Made by a program: the position numbers and the translations under genes
In this document: positions 1-13,829 of the stretch, in pieces
How positions within the stretch are numbered: position 1 is the stretch's first letter
Layout: each line of letters opens with the position of its first letter
Assembly: GCA_023078555.1 (NCBI GenBank)
Contig: CM041196.1
Span: 3,906,001 to 3,970,000, forward strand
DNA from: Ulva prolifera
Taxonomy: Eukaryota; Chlorophyta; Ulvophyceae; Ulvales; Ulvaceae
Length of the DNA: 64,000 nt
Direction: 5' to 3'
The notes under the pieces: model-generated
What the model was told of the DNA's origin: nothing
The model's database searches: none
Seen by the model: the letters and a program-made list of their open reading frames with translations, nothing else

Positions 1-3000
1 AGTCCGTGTGGAGTGATCGAGTCCGTGTGGAGTGTCCGTGTGGAGTGACAGAGTCCGTGTGGAGTGTCCGTATGGAGTGTCCGTGTGGAGTGATCGGGTC
101 CGTGTGGAGTGTCCGTGTGGAGTGACCGAGTCCGTGTGGAGTGTCCGTATGGAGTGACCGAATCCGTGTGGAGTGTCCGTGTGGAGTGACCGAATCCGTG
201 TGGAGTGACCGAGTCCGTTTGGAGTGACCGAGTCCGTTTGGAGTGACCGAGTCCGTGTGGAGTGTCCGTATGGAGTGACCAAATCCGTGTGGAGTGTCCG
301 TGTGGAGTGACCGAGTCCGTGTGGAGTGTCCGTATGGAGTGACCGAATCCGTGTGGAGTGTCCGTGTGGAGTCACCGAGTCCGTGTGGAGTGTCCGTGTG
401 GAGTGACCGAGTCCGTGTGGAGTGTCCGTGTGGAGTGACCGAATCCGTGTGGAGTGTCCGTGTGGAGTGACCGAATCCGTGTGGAGTGTCCGTGTGGAGT
501 GACCGAGTCCGTGTGGAGTGTCCGTATGGAGTGACCGGGTCCGTGTGGAGTGTCCGTGTGGAGTGACCGAGTCCGTGTGGAGTGTCCGTGTGGAGTGACC
601 GAATCCGTGTGGAGTGTCCGTGTGGAGTGACCGAGTCCGTGTGGAGTGACCGAGTCCGAGTGGAGTGACCGAGTCCGTGTGGAGTGTCCATGTGGAGTGA
701 CCGAGTCCGTGTGGAGTGTACGTGTGAGGTTCCCGTGTGGAGTGACCGGGTCATAGTGGAGAGTCCGTGTGGAGTGTCCGTGTGGAGTGCTTGAGTCCGT
801 GTGGAGTGTCCGTGTGGAGTGACCGAATCCGTGTGGAGTGTCCGTGCAGAGTGACCGGGTCCCAGTGGAGGGTCCGTGTGGAGTGTCCGTGTGGAGTGAC
901 CGAATCCGTGTGGAGTGTCCGTGTGGAGTGACCGAGTCCGTTGCGGAGTGTCCATGTGGAGTGACCGAGTCCGTGTGGAGTGTACGTGTGAGGTTCCCGT
1001 GTGGAGTGCCCGGGTCCTAGTGGAGAGTCCGTGTGGAGTGTCCGTGTGGAGTGACCGAGTCCGTGTGGTGTGTCCGTGTGGAGTGACCGAATCCGTGTGG
1101 AGTGTCCGTGCGGAGTGACCGGGTCCCAGTGGAGAGTCCGTGTGGAGTGTCCGTGTGGAGTGATCGAGTCCGTGTGGAGTGTCCGTGTGGAGTGCTTGAG
1201 TCCGTGTGGAGTGTCCGTGTGGAGTGACCGAGTCCGTGTGGTGTGTCCGTGTAGAGTGACCGAATCCGTGTGGAGTGTCCGTGCAGAGTGACCGGGTCCC
1301 AGTGGAGAGTCCGTGTGGAGTGTCCGTGTGGAGTGACCGAATCCGTGTGGAGTGTCCGTGTGGAGTGACCGAGTCCGTTGCGGAGTGACCGAGTCCGTGT
1401 GGAGTGTCCGTGTGGAGTGACCGAGTCCGTGTGGAGTGTCGGTATGGAGTGTCCGTGTGGAGTGATCGGGTCCGTGTGGAGTGTCCGTGTGGAGTGACCG
1501 AGTCCGTCTGGAGTGTCCGTATGGAGTGACCGAATCCGTGTGGAGTGTCCGTGTGGAGTGACCGAATCCGTGTGGAGTGACCGAGTCCGTTTGGAGTGAC
1601 CGAGTCCGTTTGGAGTGACCGAGTCCGTGCGGAGTGACCGGGTCCCAGTGGAGAGTCCGTGTGGAGTGTCCGTGTGGAGTGACCGAATCCGTGCAGAGTT
1701 TCCGTGTGGAGTGACCGAGTCCGTTGCGGAGTGACCGAGTCCGTGTGGAGTGTCCGTGTGGAGTGACCGAGTCCGTGTGGAGTGTGCCTGTGAGGTTCCC
1801 GTGTGGAGTGACCGAGTCCGTGTGGAGTGTCCGTATGGAGTGACCGAATCCGTGTGGAGTGTCCGTGTGGAGTCACCGAGTCCGTGTGGAGTGCCCGTGT
1901 GGAGTGACCGAGTCCGTGTGGAGTGTCCGTATGGAGTGACCGAATCCGTGTGGAGTGTCCGTGTGGAGTGACCGAGTCCGTGTGGAGTGATCGAGTCCGT
2001 GTGGAGTGTCCGTGTGGAGTGACCGAGTCCGTGTGGAGTGTCCGTATGGAGTGTCCGTGTGGAGTGATCGGGTCCGTGTGGAGTGTCCGTGTGGAGTGAC
2101 CGAGTCCGTGTGGAGTGTCCGTGTGGAGTGACTGAGTCCGTGTGGAGTGTCCGTGTGGAGTGACCGAGTCCGTGTGGTGTGTCCGTGTGGAGTGACCGAA
2201 TCCGTGTGGAGTGTCCGTGCGGAGTGACCGGGTCCCAGTGGAGAGTCCGTGTGGAGTGTCCGTGTGGAGTGACCGAGTCCGTGTGGAGTGATCGAGTCCG
2301 TGTGGAGTGTCCGTGTGGAGTGATCGGGTCCGTGTGGAGTCTCCGTGTGGAATGACCGAGTCCGTGTGGAGTGTCCGTATGGAGTGACCGAATCCGTGTG
2401 GAGTGTCCGTGTGGAGTGACCGAGTCCGTGTGGAGTGTACGTGTGAGGTTCCCGTGTGGAGTGACCGGGTCCTAGTGGAGAGTCCGTGTGGAGTGTCCGT
2501 GTGGAGTGACTGAGTCCGTGTGGAGTGTCCGTGTGGAGTGACCGAGTCCGTGTGGTGTGTCCGTGTGGAGTGACCGAATCCGTGTGGAGTGTCCGTGTGG
2601 AGTGACCGAGTCCGTGTGGAGTGACCGAGTCCGAGTGGAGTGACCGAGTCCGTGTAAAGTGTCCATGTGGAGTGACCGAGTCCGTGTGGAGTGTACGTGT
2701 GAGGTTCCCGTGTGGAGTGACCGGGTCATAGTGGAGAGTCCGTGTGGAGTGTCCGTGTGGAGTGCTTGAGTCCGTGTGGAGTGTCCGTGTGGAGTGACCG
2801 AATCCGTGTGGAGTGTCCGTGCAGAGTGACCGGGTCCCAGTGGAGAGTCCGTGTGGAGTGTCCGTGTGGAGTGACCGAATCCGTGTGGAGTGTCCGTGCA
2901 GAGTGACCGGGTCCCGGTGGAGAGTCCGTGTGGAGTGTCCGTGTGGAGTGACCGAATCCGTGTGGAGTGTCCGTGTGGAGTGACCGAGTCTGTTGCGGAG

Positions 3001-3109
3001 TGACCGAGTCCGTGTGGAGTGTCCGTGTGGAGTGACCGAGTCCGTGTGGAGTGTCGGTATGGAGTGTCCGTGTGGAGTGATCGGGTCCGTGTGGAGTGTC
3101 CGTGTGGAG

Positions 3110-4735
3110 TGACCGAGTCCGTCTGGAGTGTCCGTATGGAGTGACCGAATCCGTGTGGAGTGTCCGTGTGGAGTGACCGAATCCGTGTGGAGTGTCCGTG
3201 TGGAGTGACCGAGTCCGTGTGGAGTGTACGTGTGAGGTTCCCGTGTGGAGTGTCCGTGTCCTTGTGGAGTGTCCGTGCGGAGTGTCCGTGTGGAGTGACC
3301 GGGTCCGTGTGGAGTGTCCGTGTGGAGTGACCGAGTCCGTGTGGAGTGTCCGTGTGGAGTGACCGAATCCGTGTGGAGTGTCCGTGTGGAGTGACCGAGT
3401 CCGTGTGGAGTGACCGAGTCCGAGTGGAGTGACCGAGTCCGTGTAAAGTGTCCATGTGGAGTGACCGAGTCCGTGTGGAGTGTACGTGTGAGGTTCCCGT
3501 GTGGAGTGACCGGGTCATAGTGGAGAGTCCGTGTGGAGTGTCCGTGTGGAGTGCTTGAGTCCGTGTGGAGTGTCCGTGTGGAGTGACCGAATCCGTGTGG
3601 AGTGTCCGTGCAGAGTGACCGGGTCCCAGTGGAGAGTCCGTGTGGAGTGTCCGTGTGGAGTGACCGAATCCGTGTGGAGTGTCCGTGTGGAGTGACCGAG
3701 TCCGTTGCGGAGTGTCCATGTGGAGTGACCGAGTCCGTGTGGAGTGTACGTGTGAGGTTCTCGTGTGGAGTGCCCGGGTCCTAGTGGAGATTCCGTGTGG
3801 AGTGTCCGTGTGGAGTGACCGAGTCCGTGTGGTGTGTCCGTGTGGAGTGACCGAATCCGTGTGGAGTGTCCGTGCGGAGTGACCGGGTCCCAGTGGAGAG
3901 TCCGTGTGGAGTGTCCGTGTGGAGTGACCGAGTCCGTCTGGAGTGTCCGTATGGAGTGACCGAATCCGTGTGGAGTGTCCGTGTGGAGTGACCGAATCCG
4001 TGTGGAGTGTCCGTGTGGAGTGACCGAGTCCGTTTGGAGTGTACGTGTGAGGTTCCCGTGTGGAGTGTCCGTGTCCTTGTGGAGTGTCCGTGCGGAGTGT
4101 CCGTGTGGAGTGACCGGGTCCGTGTGGAGTGTCCGTGTGGAGTGACCGAGTCCGTGTGGAGTGTCCGTGTGGAGTGACCGAATCCGTGTGGAGTGTCCGT
4201 GTGGAGTGACCGAGTCCGTGTGGAGTGACCGAGTCCGAGTGGAGTGACCGAGTCCGTGTAAAGTGTCCATGTGGAGTGACCGAGTCCGTGTGGAGTGTAC
4301 GTGTGAGGTTCCCGTGTGGAGTGACCGGGTCATAGTGGAGAGTCCGTGTGGAGTGTCCGTGTGGAGTGCTTGAGTCCGTGTGGAGTGTCCGTGTGGAGTG
4401 ACCGAATCCGTGTGGAGTGTCCGTGCAGAGTGACCGGGTCCCAGTGGAGAGTCCGTGTGGAGTGTCCGTGTGGAGTGACCGAATCCGTGTGGAGTGTCCG
4501 TGTGGAGTGACCGAGTCCGTTGCGGAGTGTCCATGTGGAGTGACCGAGTCCGTGTGGAGTGTACGTGTGAGGTTCCCGTGTGGAGTGCCCGGGTCCTAGT
4601 GGAGAGTCCGTGTGGAGTGTCCGTGTGGAGTGACCGAGTCCGTGTGGTGTGTCCGTGTGGAGTGACCGAATCCGTGTGGAGTGTCCGTGCGGAGTGACCG
4701 GGTCCCAGTGGAGAGTCCGTGTGGAGTGTCCGTGT
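3110..4735. repeat. 815-bp tandem duplication within array A
   Basis: Blocks around 3110-3920 and 3925-4735 match at a constant shift of 815 bp, including rare variants (TTGCGGAGTGTCC, and the GTGTCCTT variant followed by GTGCGGAGTG). A related block lies near 838-1118, and another near 8956-9236. This is a higher-order repeat, probably made by unequal exchange. The block limits are approximate. Confidence 0.75.
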
Positions 4736-5789
4736 GGAGTGACCGAGTCCGTGTGGTGTGTCCGTGTAGAGTGACCGAATCCGTGTGGAGTGTCCGTGCA
4801 GAGTGACCGGGTCCCAGTGGAGAGTCCGTGTGGAGTGTCCGTGTGGAGTGACCGAATCCGTGTGGAGTGTCCGTGTGGAGTGACCGAGTCCGTTGCGGAG
4901 TGACCGAGTCCGTGTGGAGTGTCCGTGTGGAGTGACCGAGTCCGTGTGGAGTGTGCGTGTGAGGTTCCCGTGTGGAGTGACCGAGTCCGTGTGGAGTGTC
5001 TGTATGGAGTGACCGAATCCGTGTGGAGTGTCCGTGTGGAGTGACCGAGTCCGTGTGGAGTGATCGAGTCCGTGTGGAGTGTCCGTGTGGAGTGCTTGAG
5101 TCCGTGTGGAGTGTCTGTGTGGAGTGACCGAGTCCGTGTGGTGTGTCCGTGTAGAGTGACCGAATCCGTGTGGAGTGTCCGTGCAGAGTGACCGGGTCCC
5201 AGTGGAGAGTCCGTGTGGAGTGTCCGTGTGGAGTGACCGAATCCGTGTGGAGTGTCCGTGTGGAGTGACCGAGTCCGTTGCGGAGTGACCGAGTCCGTGT
5301 GGAGTGTCCGTGTGGAGTGACCGAGTCCGTGTGGAGTGTGCGTGTGAGGTTCCCGTGTGGAGTGACCGAGTCCGTGTGGAGTGTCTGTATGGAGTGACCG
5401 AATCCGTGTGGAGTGTCCGTGTGGAGTCACCGAGTCCGTGTGGAGTGTCCGTTTGGAGTGACCGAGTCCGTGTGGAGTGTGCGTGTGAGGTTCCCGTGTG
5501 GAGTGACCGAGTCCGTGTGGAGTGTCCGTGTGGAGTGCTTGAGTCCGTGTGGAGTGTCCGTGTGGAGTGACCGAGTCCGTGTGGAGTGTCCGTATGGAGT
5601 GACCGAATCAGTGTGGAGTGTCCGTGTGGAATGACCGAGTCCGTGTGGAGTGTCCGTGTGGAGTGACCGAATCCGTGTGGAGTGTCCGTGTGGAGTGACC
5701 GAGTCCGTGTGGAGTGACCGAGTTCGTGTGGAGTGACCGAGTCCGTGTGGAGTGTCCATGTGGAGTGACCGAGTCCGTTTGGAGTGTAC

Positions 5790-7400
5790 GTGTGAGGTTC
5801 CCGTGTGGAGTGACCGGGTCCTAGTGGAGAGTCCGTGTGGAGTGTCCGTGTGGAGTGACTGAGTCCGTGTGGAGTGTCCGTGTGGAGTGACCGAGTCCGT
5901 GTGGAGTGTCCGTGTGGAGTGACCGAGTCCGTGTGGTGTGTCCGTGTGGAGTGACCGAATCCGTGTGGAGTGTCCGTGCGGAGTGACCGGGTCCCAGTGG
6001 AGAGTTCGTGTGGAGTGTCCGTGTGGAGTGACCGAGTCCGTGTGGAGTGATCGAGTCCGTGTGGAGTGTCCGTGTGGAGTGCTTGAGTCCGTGTGGAGTG
6101 TCCGTGTGGAGTGACCGAGTCCGTGTGGTGTGTCCGTGTAGAGTGACCGAATCCGTGTGGAGTGTCCGTGCAGAGTGACCGGGTCCCAGTGGAGAGTCCG
6201 TGTGGAGTGTCCGTGTGGAGTGACCGAATCCGTGTGCAGTGTCCGTGTGGAGTGACCGAGTCCGTTGCGGAGTGACCGAGTCCGTGTGGAGTGTCCGTGT
6301 GGAGTGACCGAGTCCGTGTGGAGTGTGCGTGCGAGGTTCCCGTGTGGAGTGACCGAGTCCGTGTGGATTGTCCGTATGGAGTGACCGAATCTGTGTGGAG
6401 TGTCCGTGTGGAGTCACCGAGTCCGTGTGGAGTGTCCGTGTGGAGTGACCGAGTCAGTGTGGAGTGTCCGTATGGAGTGACCGAATCCGTGTTGAGTGTC
6501 CGTGTGGAGTGACCAAGTCCGTGTGGAGTGATCGAGTCCGTGTGGAGTGTCCGTGTGGAGTGACCAAGTCCGTGTGGAGTGTCCGTGTGGAGTGTCCGTG
6601 TGGAGTGATCGGGTCCGTGTGGAGTCTCCGTGTGGAGTGATCGAGTCCGTGTGGAGTGTCCGTATGGAGTGACCGAATCCGTGTGGAGTGTCCGTGTGGA
6701 GTGACCGAGTCCGTGCTGAGTGACCGAGTCTGTGTGGAGTGTCCGTGTGGAGTGACCGAGTCCGTGTGGAGTGTCCGTGTGGAGTCACCGAGTCCGTGTG
6801 GAGTGTCCGTGTGGAGTGACCGAGTCCGTGTGGAGTGTCCGTGTGGAGTGACCGAGTCCGTGTGGAGTGACCGAGTCCGTGTGGATTTTCCGTGTGGAGT
6901 GCCCGAGTCCGTCTGGAGTGTACGTGTGAGGTTCCCGTGTGGAGTGACCGGGTCCTAGTGGAGAGTCCGTGTGGAGTGTCCGTGTGGAGTGACCGAATCC
7001 GTGTGGAGTGACCGAGTTCGTGGGGAGTGTCCGTGTGGAGTGACCGAGTCCGTGTGGAGTGTCCGTGTGGAGTGACCGAATCCGTGTGGAGTGTCCGTGT
7101 GGAGTGACCGAGTCCGTGTGGAGTGACCGAGTCCGTGTGGAGTGTCCGTGTGGAGTGACCGAGTCCGTGTGGAGTGTACGTGTGAGGTTCCCGTGTGGAG
7201 TGTCCGTGTCCTTGAGGAGTGTCCCTGTGGAGTGTCCGTGTGGAGTGACCGAGTCCGTGTGGAGTGTACGTGTGAGGTTCCCGTGTGGAGTGACCGGGTC
7301 CTAGTGGAGAGTACGTGTGGAGTGTCCGTGTGGAGTGACCGAGTCCGTGTGGAGTGTCCGTGTGGAGTGACCGAATCCGTGTGGAGTGTCCGTGTGGAGT
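5790..7400. repeat. Higher-order block, copied at 11219-12830 (shift 5429 bp)
   Basis: Distinct variant strings recur in the same order at a fixed shift of 5429 bp, for example the starts at 6291, 6656, 7059 and 7142 against 11720, 12085, 12488 and 12571. Only scattered substitutions separate the copies. Edges are approximate. Confidence 0.7.
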
Positions 7401-10400
7401 GACCGAATCCGTGTGGAGTGTCCGTGTGGAGTGACCGAGTCCGTGTGGAGTGTCCATGTGGAGTGACCGAGTCCGTGTGGAGTGTACGTGTGAGGTTCCT
7501 GTGTGGAGTGTCCGTGTCCTTGTGGAGTGTCCCTGTGGAGTGTCCGTGTGGAGTGACCGAGTCCGTGTGGATTTTCCGTGTGGAGTGCCCGAGTCCGTCT
7601 GGAGTGTACGTGTGAGGTTCCCGTGTGGAGTGACCGGGTCCTAGTGGAGAGTCCGTGTGGAGTGTCCGTGTGGAGTGACCGAATCCGTGTGGAGTGACCG
7701 AGTCCGTGTGGAGTGTCCGTGTGGAGTGACCGAATCCGTGTGGAGTGTCCGTGTGGAGTGACCGAGTCCGTTGCGGAGTGTCCATGTGGAGTGACCGAGT
7801 CCGTGTGGAGTGTACGTGTGAGGTTCCCGTGTGGAGTGCCCGGGTCCTAGTGGAGAGTCCGTGTGGAGTGTCCGTGTGGAGTGACCGAGTCCGTGTGGTG
7901 TGTCCGTGTGGAGTGACCGACTCCGTGTGGTGTGTCCGTGTGGAGTGACCGAATCCGTGTGGAGTGTCCGTGCGGAGTGACCGGGTCCCAGTGGAGAGTC
8001 CGTGTGGAGTGTCCGTGTCGAGTGACCGAGTCCGTGTGGAGTGTCCGCGTGGAGTGACCGAATTTGTGTGGAGTGACCGAGTCCGTGTGGAGTGTCCGTG
8101 TGGAGTGACCGAATCCGTGTGGAGTGTCCGTGTGGAGTGACCGAGTCCGTGTGGTGTGTCCGTGTGGAGTGACCGAATCCGTGTGGAGTGTGCATGTGAG
8201 GTTCCCGTGTGGAGTGTCCGTGTCCTTGTGGAGTGTCCGTGTGGAGTGTCCGTGTGGAGTGACCGAGTCCGTGTGGAGTGTCCGTATGGAGTGACCGAAT
8301 CCGTGTTGAGTGTCCGTGTGGAGTGACCGAGTCCGTGTGGAGTGATCGAGTCCGTGTGGAGTGTCCGTGTGGAGTGACCGAGTCCGTGTGGAGTGTCCGT
8401 ATCGAGTGTCCGTGTGGAGTGATCGGGTCCGTGTGGAGTCTCCGTGTGGAGTGACCGAGTCCGTGTGGAGTGTCCGTATGGAGTGACCGAATCCGTGTGG
8501 AGTGTCCGTGTGGAGTGACCGAGTCTGTGCTGAGTGACCGAGTCCGTGTGGAGTGTCCGTGTGGAGTGACCGAATCCGTGTGGAGTGACCGAGTCCGTGT
8601 GGAGTGTCCGTGTGGAGTGACCGAATCCGTGTGGAGTGTCCGTGCGGAGTGACCGGGTCCCAGTGGAGAGTCCGTGTGGAGTGTCCGTGTGGAGTGACCG
8701 AGTCCGTGTGGAGTGTCCGCGTGGAGTGACCGAATTTGTGTGGAGTGACCGAGTCCGTGTGGTGTGTCTGTGTGGAGTGACCGAATCCGTGTGGAGTGTC
8801 CGTGCGGAGTGACCGGGTCCCAGTGGAGAGTCCGTGTGGAGTGTCCGTGTGGAGTGACCGAGTCCGTGTGGAGTGTCCGCGTGGAGTGACCGAATTTGTG
8901 TGGAGTGACCGAGTCCGTGTGGTGTGTCTGTGTGGAGTGACCGAATCCGTGTGGAGTGTCCGTGCGGAGTGACCGGGTCCCAGTGGAGAGTCCGTGTGGA
9001 GTGTCCGTGTGGAGTGACCGAATCCGTGTGGAGTGTCCGTGTGGAGTGACCGAGTCCGTTGCGGAGTGTCCATGTGGAGTGACCGAGTCCATGTGGAGTG
9101 TACGTGTGAGGTTCCCGTGTGGAGTGCCCGGGTCCTAGTGGAGAGTCCGTGTGGAGTGTCCGTGTGGAGTGACCGAGTCCGTGTGGTGTGTCCGTGTGGA
9201 GTGACCGAATCCGTGTGGAGTGTCCGTGCGGAGTGACCGGGTCCCAGTGGAGAGTCCGTGTGGAGTGTCCGTGTGGAGTGACCGAGTCCGTGTGGAGTGA
9301 TCGAGTCCGTGTGGAGTGTCCGTGTGGAGTGCTTGAGTCCGTGTGGAGTGTCCGTGTGGAGTGACCGAGTCCGTGTGGTGTGTCCGTGTAGAGTGACCGA
9401 ATCCGTGTGGAGCGTCCGTGCAGAGTGACCGGGTCCCAGTGGAGAGTCCGTGTGGAGTGTCCGTGTGGAGTGACCGAATCCGTGTGGAGTGTCCGTGTGG
9501 AGTGACCGAGTCCGTTGCGGAGTGACCGAGTCCGTGTGGAGTGTCCGTGTGGAGTGACCGAGTCCGTGTGGAGTGTGCGTGTGAGGTTCCCGTGTGGAGT
9601 GACCGAGTCCGTGTGGAGTGTCTGTATGGAGTGACCGAATCCGTGTGGAGTGTCCGTGTGGAGTCACCGAGTCCGTGTGGAGTGTCCGTGTGGAGTGACC
9701 GAGTCCGTGTGGAGTGTGCGTGTGAGGTTCCCGTGTGGAGTGACCGAGTCCGTGTGGAGTGTCCGTGTGGAGTGCTTGAGTCCGTGTGGAGTGTCCGTGT
9801 GGAGTGACCGAGTCCGTGTGGAGTGTCCGTATGGAGTGACCGAATCAGTGTGGAGTGTCCGTGTGGAATGACCGAGTCCGTGTGGAGTGTCCGTGTGGAG
9901 TGACCGAATCCGTGTGGAGTGTCCGTGTGGAGTGACCGAGTCCGTGTGGAGTGACCGAGTCCGTGTGGAGTGACCGAGTCCGTGTGGAGTGTCCATGTGG
10001 AGTGACCGAGTCCGTTTGGAGTGTACGTGTGAGGTTCCCGTGTGGAGTGACCGGGTCCTAGTGGAGAGTCCGTGTGGAGTGTCCGTGTGGAGTGACTGAG
10101 TCCGTGTGGAGTGTCCGTGTGGAGTGACCGAGTCCGTGTGGAGTGTCCGTGTGGAGTGACCGAGTCCGTGTGGTGTGTCCGTGTGGAGTGACCGAATCCG
10201 TGTGGAGTGTCCGTGCGGAGTGACCGGGTCCCAGTGGAGAGTCCGTGTGGAGTGTCCATGTGGAGTGACCGAGTCCGTGTGGAGTGATCGAGTCCGTGTG
10301 GAGTGTCCGTGTGGAGTGCTTGAGTCCGTGTGGAGTGTCCGTGTGGAGTGACCGAGTCCGTGTGGTGTGTCCGTGTAGAGTGACCGAATCCGTGTGGAGT

Positions 10401-13400
10401 GTCCGTGCAGAGTGACCGAGTCCGTGTGGTGTGTCCGTGTGGAGTGACCGAATCCGTGTGGAGTGTCCGTGCGGAGTGACCGGGTCCCAGTGGAGAGTCC
10501 GTGTGGAGTGTCCGTGTGGAGTGACCGAGTCCGTGTGGAGTGATCGAGTCCGTGTGGAGTGTCCGTGTGGAGTGCTTGAGTCCGTGTGGAGTGTCCGTGT
10601 GGAGTGACCGAGTCCGTGTGGTGTGTCCGTGTAGAGTGACCGAATCCGTGTGGAGTGTCCGTGCAGAGTGACCGGGTCCCAGTGGAGAGTCCGTGTGGAG
10701 TGTCCGTGTGGAGTGACCGAATCCGTGTGGAGTGTCCGTGTGGAGTGACCGAGTCCGTTGCGGAGTGACCGAGTCCGTGTGGAGTGTCCGTGTGGAGTGA
10801 CCGAGTCCGTGTGGAGTGTGCGTGCGAGGTTCCCGTGTGGAGTGACCGAGTCCGTGTGGATTGTCCGTATGGAGTGACCAAATCCGTGTGGAGTGTCCGT
10901 GTGGAGTCACCGAGTCCGTGTGGAGTGTCCGTGTGGAGTGACCGAGTCCGTGTGGAGTGTCCGTATGGAGTGAACGAATCCGTGTTGAGTGTCCGTGTGG
11001 AGTGACCAAGTCCGTGTGGAGTGATCGAGTCCGTGTGGAGTGTCCGTGTGGAGTGACCGAGTCCGTGTGGAGTGTCCGTGTGGAGTGTCCGTGTGGAGTG
11101 ATCGGGTCCGTGTGGAGTCTCCGTGTGGAGTGATCGAGTCCGTGTGGAGTGTCCGTATGGAGTGACCGAATCCGTGTGGAGTGTCCATGTGGAGTGACCG
11201 AGTCCGTTTGGAGTGTACGTGTGAGGTTCCCGTGTGGAGTGACCGGGTCCTAGTGGAGAGTCCGTGTGGAGTGTCCGTGTGGAGTGACTGAGTCCGTGTG
11301 GAGTGTCCGTGTGGAGTGACCGAGTCCGTGTGGAGTGTCCGTGTGGAGTGACCGAGTCCGTGTGGTGTGTCCGTGTGGAGTGACCGAATCCGTGTGGAGT
11401 GTCCGTGCGGAGTGACCGGGTCCCAGTGGAGAGTCCGTGTGGAGTGTCCGTGTGGAGTGACCGAGTCCGTGTGGAGTGATCGAGTCCGTGTGGAGTGTCC
11501 GTGTGGAGTGCTTGAGTCCGTGTGGAGTGTCCGTGTGGAGTGACCGAGTCCGTGTGGTGTGTCCGTGTAGAGTGACCGAATCCGTGTGGAGTGTCCGTGC
11601 AGAGTGACCGGGTCCCAGTGGAGAGTCCGTGTGGAGTGTCCGTGTGGAGTGACCGAATCCGTGTGGAGTGTCCGTGTGGAGTGACCGAGTCCGTTGCGGA
11701 GTGACCGAGTCCGTGTGGAGTGTCCGTGTGGAGTGACCGAGTCCGTGTGGAGTGTGCGTGCGAGGTTCCCGTGTGGAGTGACCGAGTCCGTGTGGATTGT
11801 CCGTATGGAGTGACCGAATCCGTGTGGAGTGTCCGTGTGGAGTCACCGAGTCCGTGTGGAGTGTCCGTGTGGAGTGACCGAGTCCGTGTGGAGTGTCCGT
11901 ATGGAGTGACCGAATCCGTGTTGAGTGTCCGTGTGGAGTGACCAAGTCCGTGTGGAGTGATCGAGTCCGTGTGGAGTGTCCGTGTGGAGTGACCGAGTCC
12001 GTGTGGAGTGTCCGTGTGGAGTGTCCGTGTGGAGTGATCGGGTCCGTGTGGAGTCTCCGTGTGGAGTGATCGAGTCCGTGTGGAGTGTCCGTATGGAGTG
12101 ACCGAATCCGTGTGGAGTGTCCGTGTGGAGTGACCGAGTCCGTGCTGAGTGACCGAGTCCGTGTGGAGTGTCCGTGTGGAGTGACCGAGTCCGTGTGGAG
12201 TGTCCGTGTGGAGTCACCGAGTCCGTGTGGAGTGTCCGTGTGGAGTGACCGAGTTCGTGTGGAGTGTCCGTGTGGAGTGACCGAGTCCGTGTGGAGTGAC
12301 CGAGTCCGTGTGGATTTTCCGTGTGGAGTGCCCGAGTCCGTCTGGAGTGTACGTGTAAGGTTCCCGTGTGGAGTGACCGGGTCATAGTGGAGAGTCCGTG
12401 TGGAGTGTCCGTGTGGAGTGACCGAATCCGTGTGGAGTGACCGAGTTCGTGGGGAGTGTCCGTGTGGAGTGACCGAGTCCGTGTGGAGTGTCCGTGTGGA
12501 GTGACCGAATCCGTGTGGAGTGTCCGTGTGGAGTGACCGAGTCCGTGTGGAGTGACCGAGTCCGTGTGGAGTGTCCGTGTGGAGTGACCGAGTCCGTGTG
12601 GAGTGTACGTGTGAGGTTCCCGTGTGGAGTGTCCGTGTCCTTGTGGAGTGTCCCTGTGGAGTGTCCGTGTGGAGTGACCGAGTCCGTGTGGAGTGTACGT
12701 GTGAGGTTCCCGTGTGGAGTGACCGGGTCCTAGTGGAGAGTACGTGTGGAGTGTCCGTGTGGAGTGACCGAGTCCGTGTGGAGTGTCCGTGTGGAGTGAC
12801 CGAATCCGTGTGGAGTGTCCGTGTGGAGTGACCGAGTCCGTGTGGAGTGTCCATGTGGAGTGACCGAGTCCGTGTGGAGTGTACGTGTGAGGTTCCTGTG
12901 TGGAGTGACCGGGTCCTAGTGGAGAGTCCGTGTGGAGTGTCCGTGTGGAGTGACCGAATCCGTGTGGAGTGTCCGTGTGGAGTGACCGAGTCCGTGTGGA
13001 GTGACCGAGTCCGTGCGGAGTGTACGTGTGAGGTTCCCGTGTGGAGTGTCCGTGTCCTTGTGGAGTGTCCGTGTGGAGTGTCCGTGTGGGGTGACCGGGT
13101 CCGTGTGGAGTGTCCGTGTGGAGTGACCGAATCCATGTGGAGTGTCCGTGTGGAGTGTCCGTGTCCTTGTGGAGTGTCCGTGTGGAGTGTCCGTGTGGAG
13201 TGACCGAGTCCGTGTGGTGTGTCCGTGTGGAGTTACCGAATCCGTGTGGAGTGACCGAGTCCGTGTGGAGTGTCCGTGTGGAGTGACCGAATCCGTGTGG
13301 AGTGTCCGTGTGGAGTGCCCGAGTCCGTGTGGTGTGTCCGTGTGGAGTGACCGAATCCGTGTGGAGTGTCCGTGCGGAGTGACCGGGTCCCAGTGGAGAG

Positions 13401-13829
13401 TCCATGTGGAGTGTCCGTGTGGAGTGACCGAGTCCGTGTGGTGTGTCCGTGTGGAGTGACCGAATCCGTGTGGAGTGTCCGTGCGGAGTGACCGGGTCTC
13501 AGTGGAGAGTCCGTGTGGAGTGTCCGTGTGGAGTGACCGAATCCGTGTGGAGTGTCCGTGTGGAGTGACCGAGTCCGTGTGGAGTGTGCATATGAGGTTC
13601 CCGTGTGGAGTGTCCGTGTCCTTGTGGAGTGTCCGTGTGGAGTGTCCGTGTGGAGTGACCGAATCCGTGTGGAGTGTCCGTGTGGAGTGACCGAGTCCGT
13701 GTGGAGTGACCGAGTCCGTGCGGAGTGTACGTGTGAGGTTCCCGTGTGGAGTGTCCGTGTCCTTGTGGAGTGTCCGTGTGGAGTGTCCGTGTGGGGTGAC
13801 CGGGTCCGTGTGGAGTGTCCGTGTGGAGT

